Below are positions 1 through 4,946 of a stretch of DNA of 5,355 nucleotides, piece after piece; within the stretch, counting starts at the first letter, position 1, and each line of letters starts with the position of its first letter. The stretch is from the NCBI GenBank assembly GCA_902795255.1, contig CADBKS010000200.1, positions 1 to 5,355 on the forward strand, read 5' to 3'. Made by a program: the position numbers and the translations under genes. This DNA comes from an uncultured Chloroflexota bacterium. GTDB lineage: Bacteria > Chloroflexota > Anaerolineae > Anaerolineales > Anaerolineaceae. Below the pieces are notes generated by a model. The model was not told where the DNA came from. It was given only the letters and a program-made list of their open reading frames with translations, and ran no database searches.

Positions 1-2
1 AA

Positions 3-896
3 ACATCCGGGCTGCTCGCCCTGGCAGACCGGGAGCTTTCCTTCATTTCCGGCGGGGATTTCGCCGGTTTCCGTCAGCGGACCGAGCGGATGACAGATCT
101 TTTCATCGCGGCCATGTTTCCGCTGTTTGCCGGAGAGCCGTCCGGGCAGTTGCCGGAACGGCGCCGTGACGGATATCTGAAGGAGGCTTCGGAAATTTTG
201 CTCTCCGCGCTGAAACAGGTCCTGCCGGATGATGCTGAGGCGGATGCCGTTCTGATCCGTTTTCTGGAACAGCTCCCCGAAGTGGAGCAGCTGCTGCACA
301 AAGACCTGTTGGCGGCTTATCAGGGAGATCCGGCCGCACGGAGCGCTGATGAGATCATCCTTTCCTATCCGGCTTTTCCGGCTGTCAGTACTTACCGCCT
401 GGCGCATGTGATCTATCAGGAGTGGGTCCCGCTGATCCCGCGGATGATGACAGAATACGCACATCGCCTGACCGGGATCGATATCCATCCCGGTGCATCG
501 ATCGGCGACCATTTCTTTATCGACCACGGGACCGGTGTCGTGATCGGTGAAACGACCACGATCGGTTCTCATGTCAAGCTGTACCAGCACGTTACGCTTG
601 GGGCGAAAAGTTTCGATGTCGGGGAGGACGGTACCCTGGTGAAGGGGATCAAGCGCCATCCGGACATCGGGGATCATGTGGTGATCTATGCCGGTGCGAC
701 GATCCTGGGCGGCAATACGAAAATCGGGGCGCACTGTGTCATCGGCGGGAATGTGTGGCTGACGCACTCGGTCAGTCCCGGAAAGACAGTCCTGGCCCGC
801 TCTGAAGTCATGAGCGACGCGATGCTGCGGGATAACCTTCCGTATACGGTTTTCGATGACGGCCCGCAGCAGTCCAGACTTTCGGCAATGCTGTGA
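3..896 (+). CDS. cysE: Serine O-acetyltransferase (long clostridial form), 5'-truncated by window edge
   Basis: It transfers acetyl from acetyl-CoA to L-serine, giving O-acetylserine, the first step of cysteine synthesis in the cytoplasm. The frame is open from base 3 to the TGA at 894-896 (297 residues visible). The ATG at 90 is probably internal: upstream codons stay open, there is no ribosome binding site there, and family members of about 300 residues carry a matching N-terminal helical region. The C-terminal half is a left-handed beta-helix of hexapeptide repeats. Visible family motifs are GIDIHPGASIG, the catalytic FIDHGTG (Asp-His), VVIGETT, KLYQHVTLGAKS, and IKRHPDIG, whose Arg matches the serine/CoA-site Arg of the E. 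coli enzyme. The insert before IKRHP (FDVGEDGTLVKG) marks the EpsC-like long form. No cysK neighbour is in view; a terminator and then a tRNA follow. Function is confident; only about 10-15 N-terminal residues seem missing. Confidence 0.94.
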   Translation, partial: TSGLLALADRELSFISGGDFAGFRQRTERMTDLFIAAMFPLFAGEPSGQLPERRRDGYLKEASEILLSALKQVLPDDAEADAVLIRFLEQLPEVEQLLHKDLLAAYQGDPAARSADEIILSYPAFPAVSTYRLAHVIYQEWVPLIPRMMTEYAHRLTGIDIHPGASIGDHFFIDHGTGVVIGETTTIGSHVKLYQHVTLGAKSFDVGEDGTLVKGIKRHPDIGDHVVIYAGATILGGNTKIGAHCVIGGNVWLTHSVSPGKTVLARSEVMSDAMLRDNLPYTVFDDGPQQSRLSAML

Positions 897-918
897 CCGG
901 TGCGGTGCGGAAAAATGA

Positions 919-958
919 GGGGAAAAGGGGAAAATCACGAATTTTCCCTTTTCCCTTT
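919..958 (+). terminator. Rho-independent-type terminator of the serine acetyltransferase gene
   Basis: A long imperfect inverted repeat has arms at 919-935 and 941-955 (GGGAAAAGG(G)GAAAAT with ATTTTCCCTTTTCCC), a 5-nt CACGA loop and one bulged G. It lies 22 bases after the stop codon. The downstream T tract is only TTT, and the stem is rich in A-U pairs, so efficiency is uncertain. The end of the stem abuts the -35 box of the tRNA promoter. Confidence 0.6.
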
Positions 959-983
959 ACAAATATTCTGAAAGGGATAAAAT
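956..983 (+). promoter_or_regulatory. Sigma-70-type promoter of tRNA-Gln
   Basis: The -35 TTTACA (956-961) and -10 TAAAAT (978-983) are 16 bp apart, each matching consensus at five of six positions. Transcription would start near 990, leaving a leader of about 10 nt to be removed by RNase P before the mature end at 1001. Confidence 0.6.
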
Positions 984-1000
984 AATTGTTGTTCAAGTGA

Positions 1001-1071
1001 TGGGCGCTCGTCTAATGGCAGGACAGCAGACTCTGAATCTGTATGTAGAGGTTCGACTCCTTTGCGCCCAG
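1001..1071 (+). tRNA. tRNA-Gln (anticodon CTG)
   Basis: A full cloverleaf can be drawn. The acceptor stem TGGGCGC pairs with GCGCCCA over 7 bp. The D stem is GTC/GAC. The anticodon stem GCAGA/TCTGT closes the loop CTCTGAA, giving anticodon CTG, which reads CAG (Gln). A 4-nt variable loop is followed by the T arm AGAGG-TTCGACT-CCTTT. The discriminator base is G (1071), as in other bacterial tRNA-Gln, and the first U-A pair is also typical of glutamine tRNAs. The next bases are CCT, so the CCA tail is not encoded and must be added enzymatically. In the three plus-strand genes 3-896, 2563-3339 and 3975-4802, all 25 Gln codons I counted are CAG, matching this isoacceptor. Confidence 0.97.
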
Positions 1072-1076
1072 CCTGT

Positions 1077-1106
1077 AAAACCCTCTGATTATTCAGAGGG
1101 TTTTTT
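1077..1106. terminator. Bidirectional Rho-independent terminator between tRNA-Gln and the TPR gene
   Basis: A perfect 8-bp stem, CCCTCTGA (1081-1088) with TCAGAGGG (1093-1100), has a TTAT loop, is flanked by AAAA on the left and is followed by six T on the right. On the plus strand it ends the tRNA transcript 6 bases after the discriminator. On the minus strand the same stem is followed by TTTT, so it can also stop the convergent TPR-protein transcript, whose stop codon is about 50 bases away. Confidence 0.9.
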
Positions 1107-1158
1107 GATTGCAGACTGTCTTTTCATCTTTGTACGGCAGAGCCTGAGGGACCTGCTG

Positions 1159-2094
1159 TCAGGCTTCTTCATCATACTTTTGTGATTTAATATAAGCCAT
1201 GATCTCACGGACGGTATCGCTGATCCCGATCGGGACATCCAGCTCGGCACAGCGGGCTGTGATCATCTCATCACTGATGGTCTCCGGAGAGATCCCTGCA
1301 TTTTTACGGATCCAGAAGATCTCCGTTTCCGCCTGGCGTGTTGAATGGAAGCGGAGACTCAGCAGATACATGATCTCTGCGTCCCGGTAACTGCCTGATT
1401 CGCACAGGCAGTATCCCAGATCCCGGTATGCCCGGGCGAGGTCTTTCGGGTCGGAAGCGCAGCGCAGTGCCCATTGGGCCGTATCCCATGCCTCATCTGT
1501 CATCCCCGTGCGTTTATATGCCTCTCCCATTTCGAAAAGATACCGCGGACATACCGGATCCAGATCATTCAGCATCAGCAGCGGATCCAGAGCTTCCCCG
1601 GAACGGTTCATTTCGATCAGAAGCCTCCCGCAGGTGAAAAGGATCTCCGCAGGATGCATGGGATGCAGGGCGATTTCAAAGTCTTTGATCTCCTCTCGGA
1701 AGTATTCCCGGAACAGAAGATAATCCCGGTAACTTGTAAGATCGGTCCAGACCTTGTTTTCTTCACAGGGATAGGCGCGGATGACAGCTGTCAGGACCAG
1801 AAGCTTTTGCAGTGCTTCCTCGTAATCCCCTTTATTGATCAGTTCGCAGGCTTCCCGGTAATCATCATCGGCAGTTGCGACCATGTCTTCGAATACCAGA
1901 TCCGGCATGATCCCCTCTTCATCCATGAAAAGGGAGACCAGATGTCTGCTGATCTCATTGAGCAGCGGTTCTGCATTCGGATCACCGCGGTAACGTTCCG
2001 CCCAGGAATCCAGAATACCGGCATCATGCTCCGGATCTCCGGTCAATTCGTTTTCGATCTGTATCAATATTTTTTTCAGTTCGGCATTGTTCAT
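1159..2094 (-). CDS. TPR-repeat protein of unknown function
   Basis: A soluble, acidic, all-helical protein of 311 residues from the ATG at 2094. An in-frame TTG at 2106 would give 315. Neither start has a recognisable Shine-Dalgarno sequence; ATG is preferred. Counting from the TTG, degenerate tetratricopeptide-like helix pairs occur at about 83-105 (ACELINKGDYEEAL), 153-183 (CGRLLIEMNRSGEALDPL), 186-216 (LFEMGEAYKRTGMTDEAW) and 223-253 (ARAYRDLGYCLCESGSYRDA). These carry the small/aromatic pattern and the Gly-x-[YM]-x-[DE]-A turn of TPRs. There is no signal peptide, membrane span or catalytic motif. TPR domains usually mediate protein-protein contacts, but nothing nearby shows the partner. 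The gene is a lone unit on the minus strand, convergent with tRNA-Gln and divergent from the zinc-ribbon gene. The repeat assignment is fairly secure; the function is unknown. Confidence 0.85.
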   Translation of the reverse strand: MNNAELKKILIQIENELTGDPEHDAGILDSWAERYRGDPNAEPLLNEISRHLVSLFMDEEGIMPDLVFEDMVATADDDYREACELINKGDYEEALQKLLVLTAVIRAYPCEENKVWTDLTSYRDYLLFREYFREEIKDFEIALHPMHPAEILFTCGRLLIEMNRSGEALDPLLMLNDLDPVCPRYLFEMGEAYKRTGMTDEAWDTAQWALRCASDPKDLARAYRDLGYCLCESGSYRDAEIMYLLSLRFHSTRQAETEIFWIRKNAGISPETISDEMITARCAELDVPIGISDTVREIMAYIKSQKYDEEA

Positions 2095-2106
2095 ACGTTT
2101 TTTCAA

Positions 2107-2471
2107 AAAAAGGAAAGGTTCCCGGACAGCCGGGTGCCGGCATGAACCCTCTTTCCGGTGGAATTTACCGGATCGGTATCAAGCGGTCTCAATATCAATT
2201 ATATTCAAATGCAGCTGAAGCAGCGCGGAATTTTGAAAAACAAAAGCTTACCCTCCCGCGTGCCGGAGGATGTGGTTTTGCCTGAACAGCAGGCAGGAAT
2301 AAAAAATTCTGATGGCGCAGAGGTGTTGCTCCGGCCGGCCGTACAGCCGGGATGTACAATATGAAAACCGTTCTTTCGATTATAATGTGTAAAATATGGC
2401 GGGTCCATAGAGTTGGGACAAACGGTAATAACTATCTTTCTTTTTCATCATTTTTTTGTGAAAAGAGTGCG
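2107..2471. other. Divergent intergenic region, no secure gene
   Basis: This stretch separates the minus-strand TPR gene from the plus-strand zinc-ribbon gene. It holds several short inverted repeats: CCCGG/CCGGG at 2121-2134, CCGGT/ACCGG around 2155-2171, CCTCC/GGAGG near 2253-2270, and CCGGC/GCCGG near 2334-2350. There is an isolated palindromic ATTATAAT at about 2379-2386 that could serve as a -10 in either direction. The only open frame of note is a 68-codon GTG-initiated ORF at 2158-2364 (plus), without a ribosome binding site. I see no recognisable known RNA here. Confidence 0.5.
2198..2203 (-). promoter_or_regulatory. Candidate -10 box for the TPR gene
   Basis: A perfect TATAAT on the minus strand lies about 100 bases before the TPR start, but no good -35 is found 16-18 bp upstream. 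It sits in a quasi-palindrome, TCAATAT-caatt-ATATTCA (plus-strand reading, about 2189-2207), which could be an operator. The leader it predicts would contain the hairpin CCCGG-ctgt-CCGGG (2121-2134). Tentative. Confidence 0.3.
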
Positions 2472-2477
2472 TATAAT
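2472..2477 (+). promoter_or_regulatory. Candidate -10 box for the zinc-ribbon gene
   Basis: A perfect TATAAT lies 85 bases before the zinc-ribbon start. The sequence upstream is T-rich and lacks a clear TTGACA at the right distance, so the -35 is weak. A start near 2484 would give a leader of about 80 nt containing the inverted repeat CTGACC/GGTCAG described in the findings. Confidence 0.45.
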
Positions 2478-2550
2478 AGAATGATTGCTGACCTCATCTG
2501 TTTGCGGATCGGCAGTTCGACCTGAAAAGGGTTTGATTGCATGTTTGGTC

Positions 2551-2556
2551 AGGAGG
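2551..2556 (+). promoter_or_regulatory. Ribosome binding site fixing the zinc-ribbon start
   Basis: A perfect AGGAGG is spaced 6 nt (AAAAAC) before the ATG at 2563. It decides the start against a longer reading from 2485, which has no ribosome binding site and adds 26 non-conserved-looking residues before the zinc ribbon. Confidence 0.9.
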
Positions 2557-2562
2557 AAAAAC

Positions 2563-3339
2563 ATGAAACCTTGCCCGAAATGCGGTTTCCATAATCCGGA
2601 TGATGCTGTATGCTGTATCAATTGCGGTTACGGAAAGCTGGACACAGACAGCCCCGATATTGAAGATACAAAAAACGGTATTGGATACACCGGGGCGCAG
2701 AATGAAAAAAATAATAAGTTTCTGTCATTAGCTGCCATTATTCTGCTGTTCCTGGCGGTCGTTCTTTCTATTGTTTTACTGACACGGCAGGGCGGAGCTG
2801 CACCGGCACTGCAGACACGGCAGGAGCTGCAGCCGGCTGATAATATCGCTGTTACTGCAAATCCGGGCGGGACGGCGCCGACTGATGTTCCCGAACCAAC
2901 AGCGACGTTCCTTGCGGGAATGGCCAGCCCCGATTTCTGTAAACTGGAGATGGCGCTGCTCCGGCAGTATGCCGAAAAAGCCGGTGCGGAGGGGCTGATG
3001 TCTCCGGAACGCTACGAACAGAGCACGATGACGTGCGTGTTCAAGATCCATGATACGAAATCCGTGCAGGATGCCGGGCATATTTATGTCGTACATAAAG
3101 AAAACGACGGGTATGGCATCCGTCTTGAATACCGTCCGGGCGATGAACGGATCAATGCCTGGGGGAACGCGGTCCTTCTTTCTCTGGATAAGAACTTTAC
3201 GGAAGAAGAGGCCGGTACTGCTGTCAGTACCGCGCTTGGTGAGGGTAAATCATCGCTGGGCGTTTATGATCTTGCCTTCTCAAAAGGGTCTCTTTCCGGG
3301 ATGGCTGAACTCCGGATCACGGACCGCACGAAGAATTAA
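2563..3339 (+). CDS. Zinc-ribbon, single-membrane-span protein of unknown function
   Basis: A 258-residue protein. Residues 4-22 form a short zinc ribbon, CPKC then CINC (Cys4, Cys7, Cys18, Cys21, with an extra Cys17), expected to bind one zinc ion in the cytoplasm. A charged linker leads to one hydrophobic helix at about 53-73, followed by a Pro/Thr/Ala-rich stretch (about 78-117) that looks like a flexible extracytoplasmic spacer. The C-terminal domain (about 122-258) has mixed alpha/beta character, and I do not recognise it. With no signal peptide and the ribbon at the N terminus, an N-in/C-out topology is likely. Zinc-ribbon plus one-span architectures are common in Clostridia and mostly uncharacterised. 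The gene is monocistronic as far as can be seen; tmRNA begins 52 bases after its stop, with no convincing terminator between, so read-through into ssrA is possible. Confidence 0.85.
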   Translation: MKPCPKCGFHNPDDAVCCINCGYGKLDTDSPDIEDTKNGIGYTGAQNEKNNKFLSLAAIILLFLAVVLSIVLLTRQGGAAPALQTRQELQPADNIAVTANPGGTAPTDVPEPTATFLAGMASPDFCKLEMALLRQYAEKAGAEGLMSPERYEQSTMTCVFKIHDTKSVQDAGHIYVVHKENDGYGIRLEYRPGDERINAWGNAVLLSLDKNFTEEEAGTAVSTALGEGKSSLGVYDLAFSKGSLSGMAELRITDRTKN

Positions 3340-3369
3340 TAAATTTTTTAGATAATCCATTCCGAACAC

Positions 3370-3378
3370 TGGTATAAT
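3370..3378 (+). promoter_or_regulatory. Extended -10 promoter of tmRNA
   Basis: TGGTATAAT is a perfect -10 with the TGn extension, which can offset a poor -35 (only AGATAA-like sequence lies 17 bp upstream). Transcription would start near 3385, giving a leader of about 7 nt removed by RNase P at 3392. Confidence 0.7.
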
Positions 3379-3391
3379 AACGATGTAATTT

Positions 3392-3794
3392 GGGGATGTT
3401 CCGGTCTCGACGGGGGAGGCTGGTCCCGGATTGCGGGCCGAGAGGTGCCGACCTCGTAAAATCAGTACAAAAAATCAAGTGCCAACAACCGCACTTCCTA
3501 CGCTGCAATGCCCCTCGCTGCCTAAACAGCGAAGCGGCTGAGCCGCATTGACCTTTTCAGGTCACGTTCACCCGCATCGTACTGCTGACCGATCGCGGAG
3601 TGGGCGTCACAAAGTCAGCATGCTGCCCGCGAAGCTGCGGCGCGGAGCAAAAGAGGGCTTTCGGGTCTGAGCAGATCGCCTCAACAGGTTTTGTCTGTTT
3701 TTCCTCTGAGAGGTTAAATCAATAAATAGACTATGCTCGTAGTATATCCGAGGGTCGAATCTTTCGGACGCGGGTTCGACTCCCGCCATCTCCA
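3392..3794 (+). ncRNA. ssrA: Transfer-messenger RNA (tmRNA)
   Basis: tmRNA with SmpB rescues ribosomes stalled on broken mRNA and tags the unfinished protein for proteolysis. The 5' end GGGGATG (3392-3398) pairs with CATCTCC (3787-3793; one G-U), leaving discriminator A at 3794. The T arm is GCGGG-TTCGACT-CCCGC (3770-3786). The canonical CCGGTCTCGACGGGG follows the 5' acceptor strand. Internal hairpins include GAGGT/ACCTC (3442-3455, near pseudoknot 1), TCGCTG/CAGCGA (3515-3532, helix 5 with the tag stop codon in its loop), GCGGC/GCCGC (3534-3546) and TGACCT/AGGTCA (3549-3564). Length is about 403 nt before CCA addition, usual for a one-piece tmRNA. The CCA is not encoded (the next bases are CTG). 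It is transcribed from its own extended -10 promoter and ends at a strong terminator. Confidence 0.97.
3481..3525 (+). other. ssrA: tmRNA tag-peptide reading frame
   Basis: Translation resumes at GCC (3481) after AATCAAGT and encodes ANNRTSYAAMPLAA, ending at TAA (3523-3525), which lies in the loop of helix 5. The terminal Leu-Ala-Ala is the usual ClpXP degron. Fourteen codons is longer than the 10-11 of E. coli-like tags but close to the Bacillus length. The resume codon is inferred from position and from the conserved Ala-Asn start. Confidence 0.9.
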
Positions 3795-3805
3795 CTGACC
3801 CACGC

Positions 3806-3839
3806 AAAACCGAACGCTGAAGTTCGGTTTTCGTTTTTT
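3806..3839 (+). terminator. Rho-independent terminator of tmRNA
   Basis: A perfect 10-bp stem, AAAACCGAAC (3806-3815) with GTTCGGTTTT (3822-3831), has a GCTGAA loop and is followed by CG and six T. It lies 11 bases after the tmRNA discriminator base. Confidence 0.92.
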
Positions 3840-3880
3840 AAACTCTTATTGCCGTAAAAAAATCCAATGTCACAATTTTT

Positions 3881-3911
3881 CACTAATTCATTGCTTTATC
3901 ATGATGAAGTG
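3881..3911. repeat. Inverted repeat flanking the -35 box of the binding-protein promoter
   Basis: CACTaaTTCAT (3881-3891) is an inverted copy of ATGAAGTG (3904-3911) apart from two extra bases. The arms bracket the -35 TTGCTT and reach the extended -10, a place where a repressor could block RNA polymerase. No binding protein is identifiable from the sequence. Confidence 0.35.
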
Positions 3912-3918
3912 ATATAAT
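3891..3918 (+). promoter_or_regulatory. Promoter of the amino-acid importer operon
   Basis: The -35 TTGCTT (3891-3896) and perfect -10 TATAAT (3913-3918) are 16 bp apart, and TGA just before the -10 makes it an extended -10. The start site would be near 3925. The leader of about 50 nt holds the short inverted repeat GTATC/GATAC (3937-3953); a second one, TGATC/GATCA (3918-3935), straddles the start. Confidence 0.75.
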
Positions 3919-3963
3919 GATCGTTGTTGAGATCAAGTATCAATATCCGATACAGAAAAAAAG

Positions 3964-3969
3964 AGAGGT
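3964..3969 (+). promoter_or_regulatory. Ribosome binding site of the binding-protein gene
   Basis: AGAGGT lies 5 nt before the ATG at 3975, in an A-rich leader. It agrees with the start chosen, which opens directly into the signal peptide. Confidence 0.8.
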
Positions 3970-3974
3970 AAATC

Positions 3975-4802
3975 ATGAAAAAGGCTTTATTGATTTTTGT
4001 TGTGCTGGCAGTGACCGTCTTCGCTTTTGCATCCGTTCAGGCGAAAGCCGACCGGCTGGAACAGATCAAAGAAAAAGGATATATCGATTTCTGCACGGAA
4101 CCCTACTGGGCCCCGAACGAATTCATCGATCCTTCCAAGACCGGCGATGAACAGTATGTCGGATCCGATATCGAGCTGGCGAAAATGATCTCGGAAAAGC
4201 TCGGCGTCGATCTGAAGATCAACCCGCTGGATTTCTCCGCAGTGCTGATCGGTACCGCCGATGGCAAGTGCGATATGGCGATCTCCGCGATCGCCTGGTC
4301 CCCGACCCGTGAAATGGCGATGCGCCTTTCCAAGGGCTATTCCTTCGATGATACGGTTGGCTACGGCTTTCTGGTCCGTGAAGCGGATGTCGACAAATAT
4401 ACCTCCATCGAAGATCTGAAGGACGCTACCGTCATCACCCAGTCCGGATCTGTGCAGGAAGCGATCTACAACCAGTACTGCGGCAACGCGAAGAACTTCA
4501 AACTGGTCGCAAACATGACGGATGCGTATCTGGCAGTTGCCGAGAATAAAGCGGACGTGTGCATCACGGCGGTTTCATCCGGTGAACTGTACGCGGAAGC
4601 CAATGGAGGCCTGGCCGTTCCGGACTTCAAGTTCGATACCGACCCGCAGATGTCTGCGACTGTTATCGCCACCCCGATGGACGGCACGGAATCCCTGATG
4701 GAGGTCATCAACGAGGTCGTTGCCGAAGTTGTTGAATCCGGGATCTATGAAGAATGGAACGAATCCTATAAGGAATACGCCAAGAGCCTGGGGCTTGACT
4801 GA
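3975..4802 (+). CDS. Polar amino-acid ABC transporter substrate-binding protein (SBP family 3)
   Basis: A 275-residue extracytoplasmic binding protein that would capture an amino acid and deliver it to the permease encoded next. Residues 1-24 form a signal peptide (MKK, hydrophobic core, then ASVQAKA), with likely signal peptidase I cleavage after VQA or AKA. There is no lipobox cysteine, unusual if the host is a monoderm. The family-3 fold is clear: YIDFCTEPYWAPNEF (36-50), GSDIELAKMISEKLGV (63-78), DFSAVLIGTADGKCDMAIS (86-104), the SPTREMAMRLSKGYS motif with Arg112 expected to bind the substrate carboxylate, TQSGS (155-159) in the second lobe, and the closing GIYEEWNESYKEY. At 190-206 (ENKADVCITAVSSGELY) the usual Asp that binds the alpha-amino group seems replaced, by Ala in my hand alignment. 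First gene of an operon with the permease, 144 bases ahead of it. Substrate not predictable. Confidence 0.93.
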   Translation: MKKALLIFVVLAVTVFAFASVQAKADRLEQIKEKGYIDFCTEPYWAPNEFIDPSKTGDEQYVGSDIELAKMISEKLGVDLKINPLDFSAVLIGTADGKCDMAISAIAWSPTREMAMRLSKGYSFDDTVGYGFLVREADVDKYTSIEDLKDATVITQSGSVQEAIYNQYCGNAKNFKLVANMTDAYLAVAENKADVCITAVSSGELYAEANGGLAVPDFKFDTDPQMSATVIATPMDGTESLMEVINEVVAEVVESGIYEEWNESYKEYAKSLGLD

Positions 4803-4814
4803 ACCATAACAGCT

Positions 4815-4846
4815 GTGCCCCGGTGACGCAAAACCGGGGCACCTTT
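4815..4846 (+). terminator. Intercistronic hairpin (partial terminator or mRNA stabiliser)
   Basis: A perfect 10-bp GC-rich stem, GTGCCCCGGT (4815-4824) with ACCGGGGCAC (4833-4842), has an 8-nt loop and is followed only by CTTT. It lies 12 bases after the binding-protein stop. The poor T tract suggests leaky termination or protection of the upstream mRNA from 3' exonucleases, as is known in other binding-protein operons. Confidence 0.7.
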
Positions 4847-4885
4847 ATGCCGGAAGGGCGGGCGGTCCGTTCACGGAAAACAGAA

Positions 4886-4900
4886 GACCATACCATGGTC
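4886..4900. repeat. Short perfect inverted repeat upstream of the permease
   Basis: GACCAT-acc-ATGGTC is 46 bases before the permease start codon. It could form a small 6-bp hairpin with a tight 3-nt loop or be a protein binding site. No promoter is visible beside it. Confidence 0.4.
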
Positions 4901-4932
4901 AAAATAAACGAAGCTCTTACAGGGAAAAGAAC

Positions 4933-4938
4933 AGGGGG
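4933..4938 (+). promoter_or_regulatory. Ribosome binding site deciding a TTG start for the permease
   Basis: AGGGGG is spaced 8 nt before TTG at 4947. The next in-frame ATG (4974) has no such site, and an in-frame stop at 4905 excludes earlier starts, so TTG is the best start. Confidence 0.7.
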
Positions 4939-4946
4939 AACATACC

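Noticed and set aside
90..896. ATG at 90 as the serine acetyltransferase start
   Set aside because: The frame stays open to the window edge with family-like N-terminal sequence, and no ribosome binding site precedes this ATG.
997..1185. Plus-strand ORF of 62 codons
   Set aside because: It reads straight through the tRNA-Gln gene and its terminator.
2066..2143. Out-of-frame ATG at 2143 (minus) that could join the TPR frame by slippage at the T/A homopolymers
   Set aside because: The added residues would be Pro/Gly-rich and unlike the family. GAGGG is only 3 nt from that ATG, and there is no independent sign of frameshifting.
1474..2145. Plus-strand ORF of 223 codons opposite the TPR gene
   Set aside because: It is antisense to a minus-strand frame with clear TPR periodicity, and its own product has no recognisable domain and no ribosome binding site.
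3607..3807. Minus-strand ORF containing MAGVEPASERFDPR
   Set aside because: It is antisense to the 3' part of tmRNA. This peptide pattern arises from the conserved T arm and is a well-known spurious annotation.
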